Assembly (NCBI GenBank): GCA_017453765.1
Contig: JAFTEG010000255.1
Span: 1 to 6,247 of the forward strand
Direction of reading: 5' to 3'
DNA from: Selenomonadaceae bacterium
GTDB taxonomy: Bacteria > Bacillota > Negativicutes > Selenomonadales > Selenomonadaceae
Length of the DNA stretch: 6,247 nucleotides
Position numbers and translations under genes: made by a program. Shown in pieces: positions 1-5,315 of the stretch; the first letter of the stretch is position 1; each line of letters starts with the position of its first letter. The notes below the pieces were generated by a model, which was given only the letters and a program-made list of their open reading frames with translations, did no database searches and was not told the origin of the DNA.

Positions 1-21
1 CCCCGCCGCTATCGCGTGGGG
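1..21. other. GC-rich hairpin resembling the IS605-type end hairpin at 209-228
   Basis: CCCCGC at 1-6 can pair with GTGGGG at 16-21 (one G-U pair), with a further GC/GC pairing inside. The outer arms match those of the hairpin at 209-228, which also begins CCCCGC and ends GTGGGG. It could be the left-end hairpin of a short non-autonomous IS200/IS605-type element, or the end of something lying upstream. The sequence after it (AGGAAAGG) differs from the TAGTTGAC that follows the second hairpin, so it is not a duplicate right end. The two open frames crossing it are too short to call a gene tail. Confidence 0.3.
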
Positions 22-53
22 AGGAAAGGCGCCAAATCCTTTCTTGATTTTTT
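22..53 (+). terminator. probable intrinsic terminator of an upstream transcript
   Basis: AGGAAAGG (22-29) pairs with CCTTTCTT (38-45) around an 8-base loop. This gives eight pairs with one G-U. GA and six T (48-53) follow. The size and T-run suit a rho-independent terminator for whatever lies left of the window. It would isolate the RNA region that follows from upstream transcription. Confidence 0.45.
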
Positions 54-72
54 ATAAATCGAACTTTATAAT
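44..72 (+). promoter_or_regulatory. sigma-70-type promoter driving the omega-RNA-like region
   Basis: TTGATT (44-49) and a perfect TATAAT (67-72) are separated by 17 bases, the optimal spacing. Initiation would be expected near 78-80, just before the structured region and without any open reading frame. The -35 box overlaps the T-run of the preceding terminator, a compact arrangement that suggests a free-standing RNA gene. Confidence 0.45.
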
Positions 73-78
73 TAAAAT

Positions 79-256
79 ATCGGGCAAACGGTTGTAGCGT
101 AAGCTTTAAGGCACCCGACTTTGTCGAAAGACATCAATGCTACAAGTATAAATATTTGCAGGGCTGTAGTCAACCAGCCGAACGCAGTGGAGCAATCTAA
201 CTGCAAGCCCCCGCCTTTAGGTGTGGGGTAGTTGACAAAATTTTTTGGTAGTTATA
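79..256 (+). ncRNA. omega-RNA-like guide RNA (TnpB-associated type), apparently without tnpB
   Basis: Read directly: stem TTGTAGC (92-98)/GCTACAA (139-145) with a small hairpin inside it (CGAC 116-119/GTCG 123-126, or alternatively CTTT/AAAG). A stem TTGCAG (156-161)/CTGCAA (201-206) encloses hairpin GGCTG (162-166)/CAGCC (175-179). Last comes the terminal CCCC/GGGG hairpin (209-228), then TAGTTGAC. The loop sequence GTCAAC (169-174) is exactly complementary to GTTGAC (231-236), allowing a pseudoknot. Structured RNAs ending in this kind of hairpin at an IS200/IS605 right end are known as omega-RNA/reRNA of TnpB, and their guide is the flanking DNA just past the element end. Here that would be about 237-256. 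All three forward frames are closed by stops in the 5' half, so no tnpB tail overlaps it. The 5' end is set only by the promoter, and the 3' end assumes a guide of about 20 bases. It could be a decayed remnant rather than an active RNA. Confidence 0.5.
201..236 (+). mobile_element. IS200/IS605-family right end
   Basis: An imperfect CCCCGCC-TTTA-GG...GGGG hairpin (209-228) is preceded by CTGCAAG and followed by TAGTTGAC. This is the layout of subterminal hairpin plus cleavage site at the right end of IS200/IS605-family and TnpB-only elements, which have hairpins instead of terminal inverted repeats. The element end should fall at or near 236. No tnpA or tnpB is present in the 200 bases to its left, so the element is either a short non-autonomous derivative or internally deleted. 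Confidence 0.5.
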
Positions 257-260
257 TTTT
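232..260 (+). promoter_or_regulatory. possible outward promoter formed at the element end
   Basis: The last bases of the element plus one flanking base make a consensus -35, TTGACA (232-237). TATTTT (255-260, 17-base spacing) or TATATT (253-258, 15-base spacing) lies in the flanking DNA. Transcripts would start near 266 and give the gene at 395 a leader of about 130 bases. The -10 is imperfect, so this is tentative. Confidence 0.25.
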
Positions 261-342
261 GTTTCTTCTAATTTTAAGATTTTCCTGCCAAAAACTTTGT
301 AATATAATTGCCGCGTCACGGGGTGATTTTTTTTTTTATCTT

Positions 343-351
343 TGATATAAT
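343..351 (+). promoter_or_regulatory. extended -10 promoter for the PIG-L-like gene
   Basis: TGATATAAT (343-351) is a perfect extended -10 (TGnTATAAT). The matching -35 position (323-328, GTGATT) is poor, as is common when the extended -10 is present. Initiation near 358 would leave a leader of about 37 bases before the ATG at 395. Another TATAAT at 303-308 lacks a credible -35. An eleven-T run (327-337) lies between them. Confidence 0.4.
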
Positions 352-394
352 CTGCAACGAAATTTTTTACAGCTTACTAACAGGTGAATTTTTA

Positions 395-1951
395 ATGCGT
401 GAGAAGGTTTTAAAAGCAGGAATCAGTACGGCGTTTGAAATTTGTGAAGAAATGACCGGCGCCGAAGAAGTTGAGTCGGCAGGAAATTCTTTTTTCGACC
501 GCTCATATTTCGGCACGCGAGTTTTGATTCTTGCACCGAGAGCGGGTGACGAAATTGCCGTTGCAGGAAATATGATTTTAAATTTCACTGCGGCGAAGGC
601 GGAAGTTTTTATCGCCTATTCAAATTTTTCGGCGTGGAATGAAGAATTGGAATGCGCCATGAAAATTTTAAACGTCCCGCGCGAAAAAGTCATTTTCCTT
701 GCGTTAAAAAATCTTAAAGCCGATTTAAAAAAAATCCTTTTGAATCTTCGCGCCAATATAATTTTTTATCCGGTTGACAGCGAAAATTTATCGGCGGCAT
801 TTGAAGAGGCGCTGAGCGAAATTTTAAATTCTACCTATGATTATCGACCGGAAGTCTATCAAAAATTCGCGCTTGCAACCGCAGTGAATGCCGCTCCCGA
901 CTTTTACGCGCCGAATCTTTTTTCAGTGCGTCGACCGAAAGTCGGCGTGACTGACGATTATAATTTTGACGTAATCGACCGCGCAAATTTTTCGTGGCAA
1001 AATCGCGTACGCTTTCCCGTGTCTGAAAGTTGCCGCAAAACCGTTTTGAAAAATAATCCCTTAGCCGCCGCACTTAACGCCTACAAGTCACGCCGCGCTG
1101 AACTTTCGCCGCTGAAAATTTTAAATTCCGACGAAGTTTTTTTCGAGCGACGTACCGATAACCAACTTTATCACGCTAAAATTTCTGTCGGTGAAAATTT
1201 TTTAAGCGACGCTGACAAAAATTTAAGTGACGCTGAAAGGGTTCGTGACTTTAAAATATTCGGCGCAGAAAATTTTACCTGGCGTCCTGCAGGCGGCAAC
1301 TTAATCATAGACTTTGATGAGGAAGTGCAAGTGCGGCGAATCGTGATTTACGGCAACGCGCTTAACGAAGATAGCGCCGAAATTATTTTACGCTTTCAGT
1401 GCTATAAATTTTATCGCGGCATTGACAAAGCAGGTGATTATATTGATAATACCAATGAAATTAAAATGAAATTGCCTGCACGCGGTCAGCCCTGCGTTTA
1501 TGACGTGGAAAAAATTTTTGTAAAACGCGCAGAAATTATTCCGGTGAATGCAGGAAAAAATTTTGGTATAGCCGAAATAGAATTTTTTGCCAATGCCGAG
1601 CCGCTTAGAAAAATTTCACCGTTTATCAAGCTTTGTATCGGTAAAGATTTTTTTTACAAATACTTTGTGCCGGACGAGATTGAAAAAATTCCGATTGGTC
1701 TTTATCGGTTTCACATTGACGAGCCGGTAAAAATCTGCGCGGAAGTGAACGGGGAAAATATTTTGACGGAAGTTTTGACGGAGGACGAAGAAATTATTTT
1801 GAACTTAAGCGACGCAAAGGAAGTTGTTTTGACGGCGGAAGTTGTCGGCAACGCCAATATCTATGACAGGACGATAATAAAGAGAGTCGGCGATTTGGCG
1901 CAAATACAGCTTAAGGTTTGGCAATGGATTGATAAAATTAGCGGTAAATGA
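395..1951 (+). CDS. PIG-L deacetylase-like protein with degenerate active site and galactose-binding-like domain
   Basis: A 518-residue protein. I chose the ATG at 395 because AGGTGA (382-387) sits seven bases upstream and the extended -10 promoter precedes it. The frame stays open back to a TTG at 308, but that lacks a ribosome site and would precede the promoter. Residues about 40-200 follow the PIG-L/LmbE pattern: strand VLILAP (43-48), then R49-A-G51-D52-E53 where active enzymes have H-P-D-D-E, and YPVDSEN (125-131) where they have HPxDxHxDH. Metal-binding histidines and the catalytic aspartate are therefore replaced (R49, G51, Y125, E130), while D52, E53, P126 and D128 remain. PIG-L enzymes remove N-acetyl groups from sugars with zinc, and this one is probably not a working deacetylase. 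Residues about 285-403 look like an F5/8-type-C galactose-binding-like domain (FTWRP at 294, FGIAEIEFF at 390-398). The last 115 residues are beta-rich and unassigned. No signal peptide is seen, so it is probably cytoplasmic. It is likely co-transcribed with the next gene. A sugar-binding or scaffold role in surface-glycan synthesis is inference. Confidence 0.7.
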   Translation: MREKVLKAGISTAFEICEEMTGAEEVESAGNSFFDRSYFGTRVLILAPRAGDEIAVAGNMILNFTAAKAEVFIAYSNFSAWNEELECAMKILNVPREKVIFLALKNLKADLKKILLNLRANIIFYPVDSENLSAAFEEALSEILNSTYDYRPEVYQKFALATAVNAAPDFYAPNLFSVRRPKVGVTDDYNFDVIDRANFSWQNRVRFPVSESCRKTVLKNNPLAAALNAYKSRRAELSPLKILNSDEVFFERRTDNQLYHAKISVGENFLSDADKNLSDAERVRDFKIFGAENFTWRPAGGNLIIDFDEEVQVRRIVIYGNALNEDSAEIILRFQCYKFYRGIDKAGDYIDNTNEIKMKLPARGQPCVYDVEKIFVKRAEIIPVNAGKNFGIAEIEFFANAEPLRKISPFIKLCIGKDFFYKYFVPDEIEKIPIGLYRFHIDEPVKICAEVNGENILTEVLTEDEEIILNLSDAKEVVLTAEVVGNANIYDRTIIKRVGDLAQIQLKVWQWIDKISGK

Positions 1952-1963
1952 TCGGGTGATTGT

Positions 1964-2566
1964 GTGTCTGAAGAATTGATTTTGACCGAAGAGCTTTTTA
2001 TAGGCATGGGCGGACGCCAAAAAACTTACATACATCCGCTGGACCCGTCCAAGTGCGTCAAGATTGCTTATTCGGGAAATATTCGCGACGTTGAAAAAGA
2101 GTTGCGCTACAGAAAAATCTGCGCGGAGAGGTTGAAAGACTCGCGCTTAATCACAAAATATTTCGGTACGGCGCAGACGAATTTCGGTACCGGCTACATT
2201 TATGAAAGAGTAAGGGACTACGACGGCTCAACCAGTAAAGATTTGGGCGTATTTTTAAGTACCGCCGAATCGGTGAAACAGGTTGAAACGGTGCTTTTGA
2301 GTTTCAAGGAAGATTTTTTGAATGAATGTATCGTGACGGTTGACAGAAATACCGCCAATTTTATGGTGCAAGAAATTTCGCAAGGCGTCTACCAAGTCAG
2401 AATCGTGGACAACATAGGCACGCCGGTTTTAATTCCGCTGGTGTATTATTTTAAATTTGCGGCAAGGTGGAAGGCGCGGCGTATGTGGAATATTTGGGTT
2501 AAGGATTTGGAGAAAAATTTTTCTAAAGTCATTCCGACCGACCTCGTCGAAAAGTTGATTAGTTAG
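1964..2566 (+). CDS. YrbL-family (PhoP-regulated type) kinase-fold protein
   Basis: A 200-residue protein starting at a GTG 12 bases after the previous stop, with a weak GGTGA (1955-1959) upstream. The N-terminus FIGMGGRQKTYIHPLDPSKC (12-31) followed by VKIAY matches the opening of YrbL proteins. Protein-kinase-like landmarks are visible: a glycine-containing loop (14-17), a VAIK-like lysine K33 and a helix-C glutamate near 44-46. There is also a catalytic-loop-like VDRNTANF with D127 and N132, and D149-N-I-G152 in place of DFG. YrbL is a PhoP-regulated protein in enterics with a kinase-like fold and no settled substrate. The length is near the family norm. The neighbours are a PIG-L-like gene and the fused Kdo transferase/lipid A kinase, so phosphorylation of an LPS core sugar (as KdkA/WaaP do) is an attractive but unproven idea. 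No membrane segment is present. The family call is fairly firm and the function is unknown. Confidence 0.75.
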   Translation: MSEELILTEELFIGMGGRQKTYIHPLDPSKCVKIAYSGNIRDVEKELRYRKICAERLKDSRLITKYFGTAQTNFGTGYIYERVRDYDGSTSKDLGVFLSTAESVKQVETVLLSFKEDFLNECIVTVDRNTANFMVQEISQGVYQVRIVDNIGTPVLIPLVYYFKFAARWKARRMWNIWVKDLEKNFSKVIPTDLVEKLIS

Positions 2567-2706
2567 TAGTAAAGAGTGAAGAGTAAAGAGTGAGGAGTGA
2601 GGAGTGAAGAGTGAGTAGTCTAATCTCTCTTCCCTAATCCCTGTTTCCTCTTTACTCTTCCCTAATCCCTCTTTACTCTTCCCTAATCCCTCTTCCCTCT
2701 TCCCTA
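2567..2706. repeat. head-to-head heptanucleotide repeat arrays
   Basis: Immediately after the TAG stop, the plus strand carries seven in-phase 7-base units (2567-2615), such as TAGTAAA, GAGTGAA, GAGTAAA and GAGTGAG. From 2623 to 2706 the minus strand carries twelve units in unbroken 7-base phase: TAGGGAA, GAGGGAA, GAGGGAT, GAGTAAA and similar. Only a few bases separate the arms. The plus strand is thus purine-rich, then pyrimidine-rich. The arms can fold on each other; the longest perfect pairing I see is 13 bp, 2578-2590 with 2648-2660. Heptamer arrays of this kind (STRR) are known from cyanobacteria. No promoter or T-run terminator is evident here, so the fold could affect readthrough or RNA stability between the two genes. 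Confidence 0.8.
2651..2692. repeat. perfect 21-bp tandem duplication (three heptamers per unit)
   Basis: The 21 bases at 2651-2671 are repeated exactly at 2672-2692. Each unit equals three heptamers on the minus strand (GAGTAAA, TAGGGAA and GAGGGAT types), so the array also expands by multi-heptamer blocks. This points to replication slippage or unequal recombination. Confidence 0.85.
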
Positions 2707-2710
2707 AAAT

Positions 2711-2714
2711 GGAG
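2711..2714 (+). promoter_or_regulatory. ribosome binding site of waaA-lpxK
   Basis: GGAG lies six bases before the ATG at 2721 and fixes this start. It begins only four bases after the last heptamer repeat unit, so repeat expansion would change the leader but not the start site itself. Confidence 0.7.
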
Positions 2715-2720
2715 TTTTAA

Positions 2721-5219
2721 ATGCAAGTCCTCTACAGTTTGTACAATCTCGCGGCAGTATTTGTCGTAATAATAATAATCCCCGTCTTTTTGGTAAGATC
2801 GGTACGCGAAAAAGGCTTTGTCGAAAGAATCAAGCAGAGTTTAGGCATCTTTCCAAAAGGCGCACTTCGTCCCGTTGCGAAAAAAAATTGCATATGGGTA
2901 CACGCGGCGTCGGTCGGCGAAATTGTCGCCACAAGTCCGCTGATAAAAGAATTTCGACAGGAATTTCCCAAGTCACCTATTCTAGTTTCAGTCGTGACAA
3001 CGAACGGCTACGAAATGGCTAACCGAATCATAAAGGACGCGGACAGCATAATTTATTTTCCGCTGGATTTACCGTTCATCGCGGCAATGGTCTTGCGCCG
3101 AATACATCCGCGCGTATTCTTGCCGGTGGAAACGGAATTGTGGCCGAACTTTTTAAAAAATGCGCGGCAACTTCACATTCCCGTTATGATGGTGAACGGG
3201 CGAATTTCTGAAAAAAGCGTCCGCCGCTACAAGTATATGTTTTCGATTTTAACCGATATGATTCGCACGGTTAAACTTTTTGCCATGCAGTCATCTATCG
3301 ACGCCGATTATATTTTGGAATTGGGCGCGCCGAAAAATTTGGTGACTGTTACCGGCAACACGAAATTTGACCAAACTTATACTGACGTGACGCCGGTTGA
3401 ACGTGAAAGAATTTTGGCGGAAATGGGTATGGAGCATGCGGAAGGAATTTTGCTTGCAGGCAGTACTCATCGCGGGGAAGAGGATTATATTTTAGCCGCA
3501 TTTAAAGCCGTACGCGAAACGCATCCCGAAATTAAGCTTGTCATAGCGCCGCGTGAACTTTTGCGTACTCGTGAAGTTGTCAGCCTTTGTAAGAGTGCCG
3601 GCTTTACCGTAGGACGCAGGACGGAACTGCAAAAGGGTCCCTCGAAAAACGAAGACATTATAATTTTGGATACGATTGGCGAATTGGGAAAAATTTACAG
3701 TATCGGTGACGTGATTTATGTAGGCGGCTCCCTCGTCACGCACGGCGGACATAACATTTTGGAACCGGCGGCGCATGGTAAAGCCATTATCGTCGGTCAT
3801 CATATGGAAAATTTTAAGGACACTCACGCGCTTTTCAAAAATCGTGACGCCTGCGTTACGGTCAACAGTCCCGAAGAATTGGTGGAGCAGGTTAAAAAGC
3901 TTTTTGACGATCCTGCGCGCAGAAGACGACTTGAAGAAGAGACGCTTAAAATTGTCAAAGAAAATCGCGGCGCCTCACGTAAATCAGCCATTCTGCTCAG
4001 AAAAATGTTGACAGAGTATGAAGCATGGGAAAATACCCAGCGTCCGCATACTACGCAGAAGGTTGAAAACTTTCAAACGCAATTTGTTCACCTCATTCAC
4101 AGCAAGGAAGTTCACGGCATTTCCATGCACATTGTTATGGGAATTTTGTACGCCTTCTCTTTGGTTTACGCGACGCTGATTAACATTCGGCTTTGGGGTT
4201 ACGAATTTGGAATTTCCGGCAAGGATAAGCTCGACTGTTTCGTAATAAGTTTAGGTAATATAACAGTCGGCGGCACGGGTAAGACTCCCACTGCACAGAG
4301 GTTGGCGCGCGAAATTTTAAATTTAGGTTACAGAGTGGTAATTTTAAATCGCGGCTACCGTGCGAATTGGCGCGGCGAAGTCGGCGTAGTTTCGGACGGC
4401 GAAAAAATTTTAATGTCGGCATCGGAGGCAGGTGACGAAGCGTATATGTTGGCTAAGCACTTGCCGGGCGTACCGGTTTTAATCGGCGCGGAAAGGGCTG
4501 TAACCGGTCAATACGCGATTGAACATTTCGGCGCGGAAGTTGCAATTTTGGACGACGGTTACCAGCATTGGCAGCTTGAACGCGACTTAGATATTTTGCT
4601 TGTCGACGCGGTTAGCGTGTTTGGCAACGGTTACATTTTGCCGCGCGGAACACTTCGCGAATCCATTTCACATATAAGCCGCGCTGACGTCTGCCTTATA
4701 ACAAAAATTGATCAGGCTGAAAAAGGCGCTTGCGAATATATTCGCGACACGGTTCACAAGTACAACAACAAGGCGCATATTGTTGAAAGCATTCATCAGC
4801 CGCGCAGATTTTTGACGCTGGCTGATTGGTTCGACGATTTATCGCAAGAAGGCGTTGACGTTGCAAATGTCGTAGGCAAAAAGATTATGGCGGTTTCTGC
4901 GATTGGTAATCCCGCGTCATTTGAACGCACGCTGAGGGATTTAGGCGCCGTAGTTTTGGAAAGTTTACGCTACCCCGACCACCACGAATACACCATGAAT
5001 GAAATGCAGGACGTTTTGGAACAGGCGGACGCTCTCGGCGCGGAGGCTATTGTAATGACGGAAAAAGACGCCGTAAAAATTCCGGACGAAGTGGCGAAGG
5101 CTGATTGGAGCATTCCAATTTACGTGATATGCGTCGAAGTGAAATTTCAAACAGGCGGCGACGAGTTCATTGACAAGCTGAAAAGTCTGCTAAGCAATAT
5201 TAAAAATAGTGAGGAGTGA
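2721..5219 (+). CDS. waaA-lpxK: bifunctional Kdo transferase / tetraacyldisaccharide 4'-kinase (WaaA-LpxK fusion)
   Basis: An 832-residue protein of two complete enzymes. Residues 1 to about 430 are WaaA/KdtA, a GT-B glycosyltransferase that moves Kdo from CMP-Kdo to lipid IVA. Seen are an N-terminal membrane segment (about 5-25), WVHAASVGE (59-67, presumed catalytic Glu67), GNTKFD (212-217), AGSTHRGEE (246-254) and VGGSLVTHGGHNILEP (334-349). Residues about 430-468 form a linker. From about 469 to the end it is LpxK, the ATP-dependent kinase adding the lipid A 4'-phosphate: membrane-facing N-terminal helix, P-loop GGTGKTP (517-523, Lys521), GDE (571-573), DDGYQH (611-616), YPDHHEYT (751-758) and MTEKDAVK (779-786). 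All key motifs are intact, so both activities are expected at the cytoplasmic face of the inner membrane. LpxK acts just before WaaA in the Raetz pathway, so the fusion joins consecutive steps, although the domain order is reversed. The internal Met469 lacks a ribosome site, arguing against a separate lpxK start. The C-terminal residues SEE and the stop are encoded inside a heptamer repeat. Confidence 0.95.
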   Translation: MQVLYSLYNLAAVFVVIIIIPVFLVRSVREKGFVERIKQSLGIFPKGALRPVAKKNCIWVHAASVGEIVATSPLIKEFRQEFPKSPILVSVVTTNGYEMANRIIKDADSIIYFPLDLPFIAAMVLRRIHPRVFLPVETELWPNFLKNARQLHIPVMMVNGRISEKSVRRYKYMFSILTDMIRTVKLFAMQSSIDADYILELGAPKNLVTVTGNTKFDQTYTDVTPVERERILAEMGMEHAEGILLAGSTHRGEEDYILAAFKAVRETHPEIKLVIAPRELLRTREVVSLCKSAGFTVGRRTELQKGPSKNEDIIILDTIGELGKIYSIGDVIYVGGSLVTHGGHNILEPAAHGKAIIVGHHMENFKDTHALFKNRDACVTVNSPEELVEQVKKLFDDPARRRRLEEETLKIVKENRGASRKSAILLRKMLTEYEAWENTQRPHTTQKVENFQTQFVHLIHSKEVHGISMHIVMGILYAFSLVYATLINIRLWGYEFGISGKDKLDCFVISLGNITVGGTGKTPTAQRLAREILNLGYRVVILNRGYRANWRGEVGVVSDGEKILMSASEAGDEAYMLAKHLPGVPVLIGAERAVTGQYAIEHFGAEVAILDDGYQHWQLERDLDILLVDAVSVFGNGYILPRGTLRESISHISRADVCLITKIDQAEKGACEYIRDTVHKYNNKAHIVESIHQPRRFLTLADWFDDLSQEGVDVANVVGKKIMAVSAIGNPASFERTLRDLGAVVLESLRYPDHHEYTMNEMQDVLEQADALGAEAIVMTEKDAVKIPDEVAKADWSIPIYVICVEVKFQTGGDEFIDKLKSLLSNIKNSEE

Positions 5220-5248
5220 AGAGTGAGGAGTGAAGAGTGAGGAGTGAA
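5207..5248 (+). repeat. heptanucleotide repeat array at the 3' end of waaA-lpxK
   Basis: Six consecutive 7-base units run TAGTGAG, then GAGTGAA and GAGTGAG alternating. They belong to the same heptamer family and orientation as the plus-strand arm at 2567-2615. The array starts inside the gene: it encodes the final residues SEE and supplies the TGA stop at 5217-5219. Copy-number change downstream of the second unit would not alter the protein. It abuts the terminator hairpin. Confidence 0.85.
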
Positions 5249-5249
5249 T

Positions 5250-5298
5250 AAAAAAGGTAAAGGTTAGCAGGATTTAATCCCACGCCTTTACCTTTTTT
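5250..5298 (+). terminator. strong intrinsic terminator after waaA-lpxK
   Basis: AAAAAAGGTAAAGG (5250-5263) pairs perfectly over 14 bp with CCTTTACCTTTTTT (5285-5298). The 21-base loop contains a small secondary pairing (GGATT/AATCC, 5270-5280). The T-run is part of the stem's descending arm, and the A-run opposite makes it usable from both sides. It would end the waaA-lpxK transcript and also stop minus-strand transcription from the broken gene to the right. Confidence 0.85.
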
Positions 5299-5315
5299 GT
5301 TTGTGATAAAATTTT

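Noticed and set aside
1..57. C-terminal tail of an upstream gene (for example tnpB) in frames ending at 47 or 57
   Set aside because: Only 14-18 codons are visible, with no recognisable TnpB ending, and the stretch overlaps a terminator-like hairpin and a promoter. It is too short to support.
316..337. Terminator from TCAC/GTGA followed by eleven T
   Set aside because: The stem is only four base pairs with a three-base loop. The T-run is more likely part of an AT-rich promoter region.
308..394. Extension of the PIG-L-like gene back to TTG at 308
   Set aside because: There is no ribosome site, the added residues are low-complexity and phenylalanine-rich, and the region contains a perfect extended -10. 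The ATG at 395 has AGGTGA at good spacing.
2567..2706. CRISPR array
   Set aside because: The units are 7 bases, contiguous and without spacers. This is a short tandem repeat, not repeat-spacer architecture.
3492..3827. Minus-strand open frame of 111 codons inside waaA
   Set aside because: It lies entirely antisense to a conserved enzyme, lacks family motifs and is explained by codon bias of the real gene. Other antisense frames inside the genes were dropped for the same reason.
4125..5219. Separate lpxK gene starting at the internal ATG
   Set aside because: The frame is continuous with waaA, with no stop between them and no ribosome site before the ATG. A fusion is the simpler reading.
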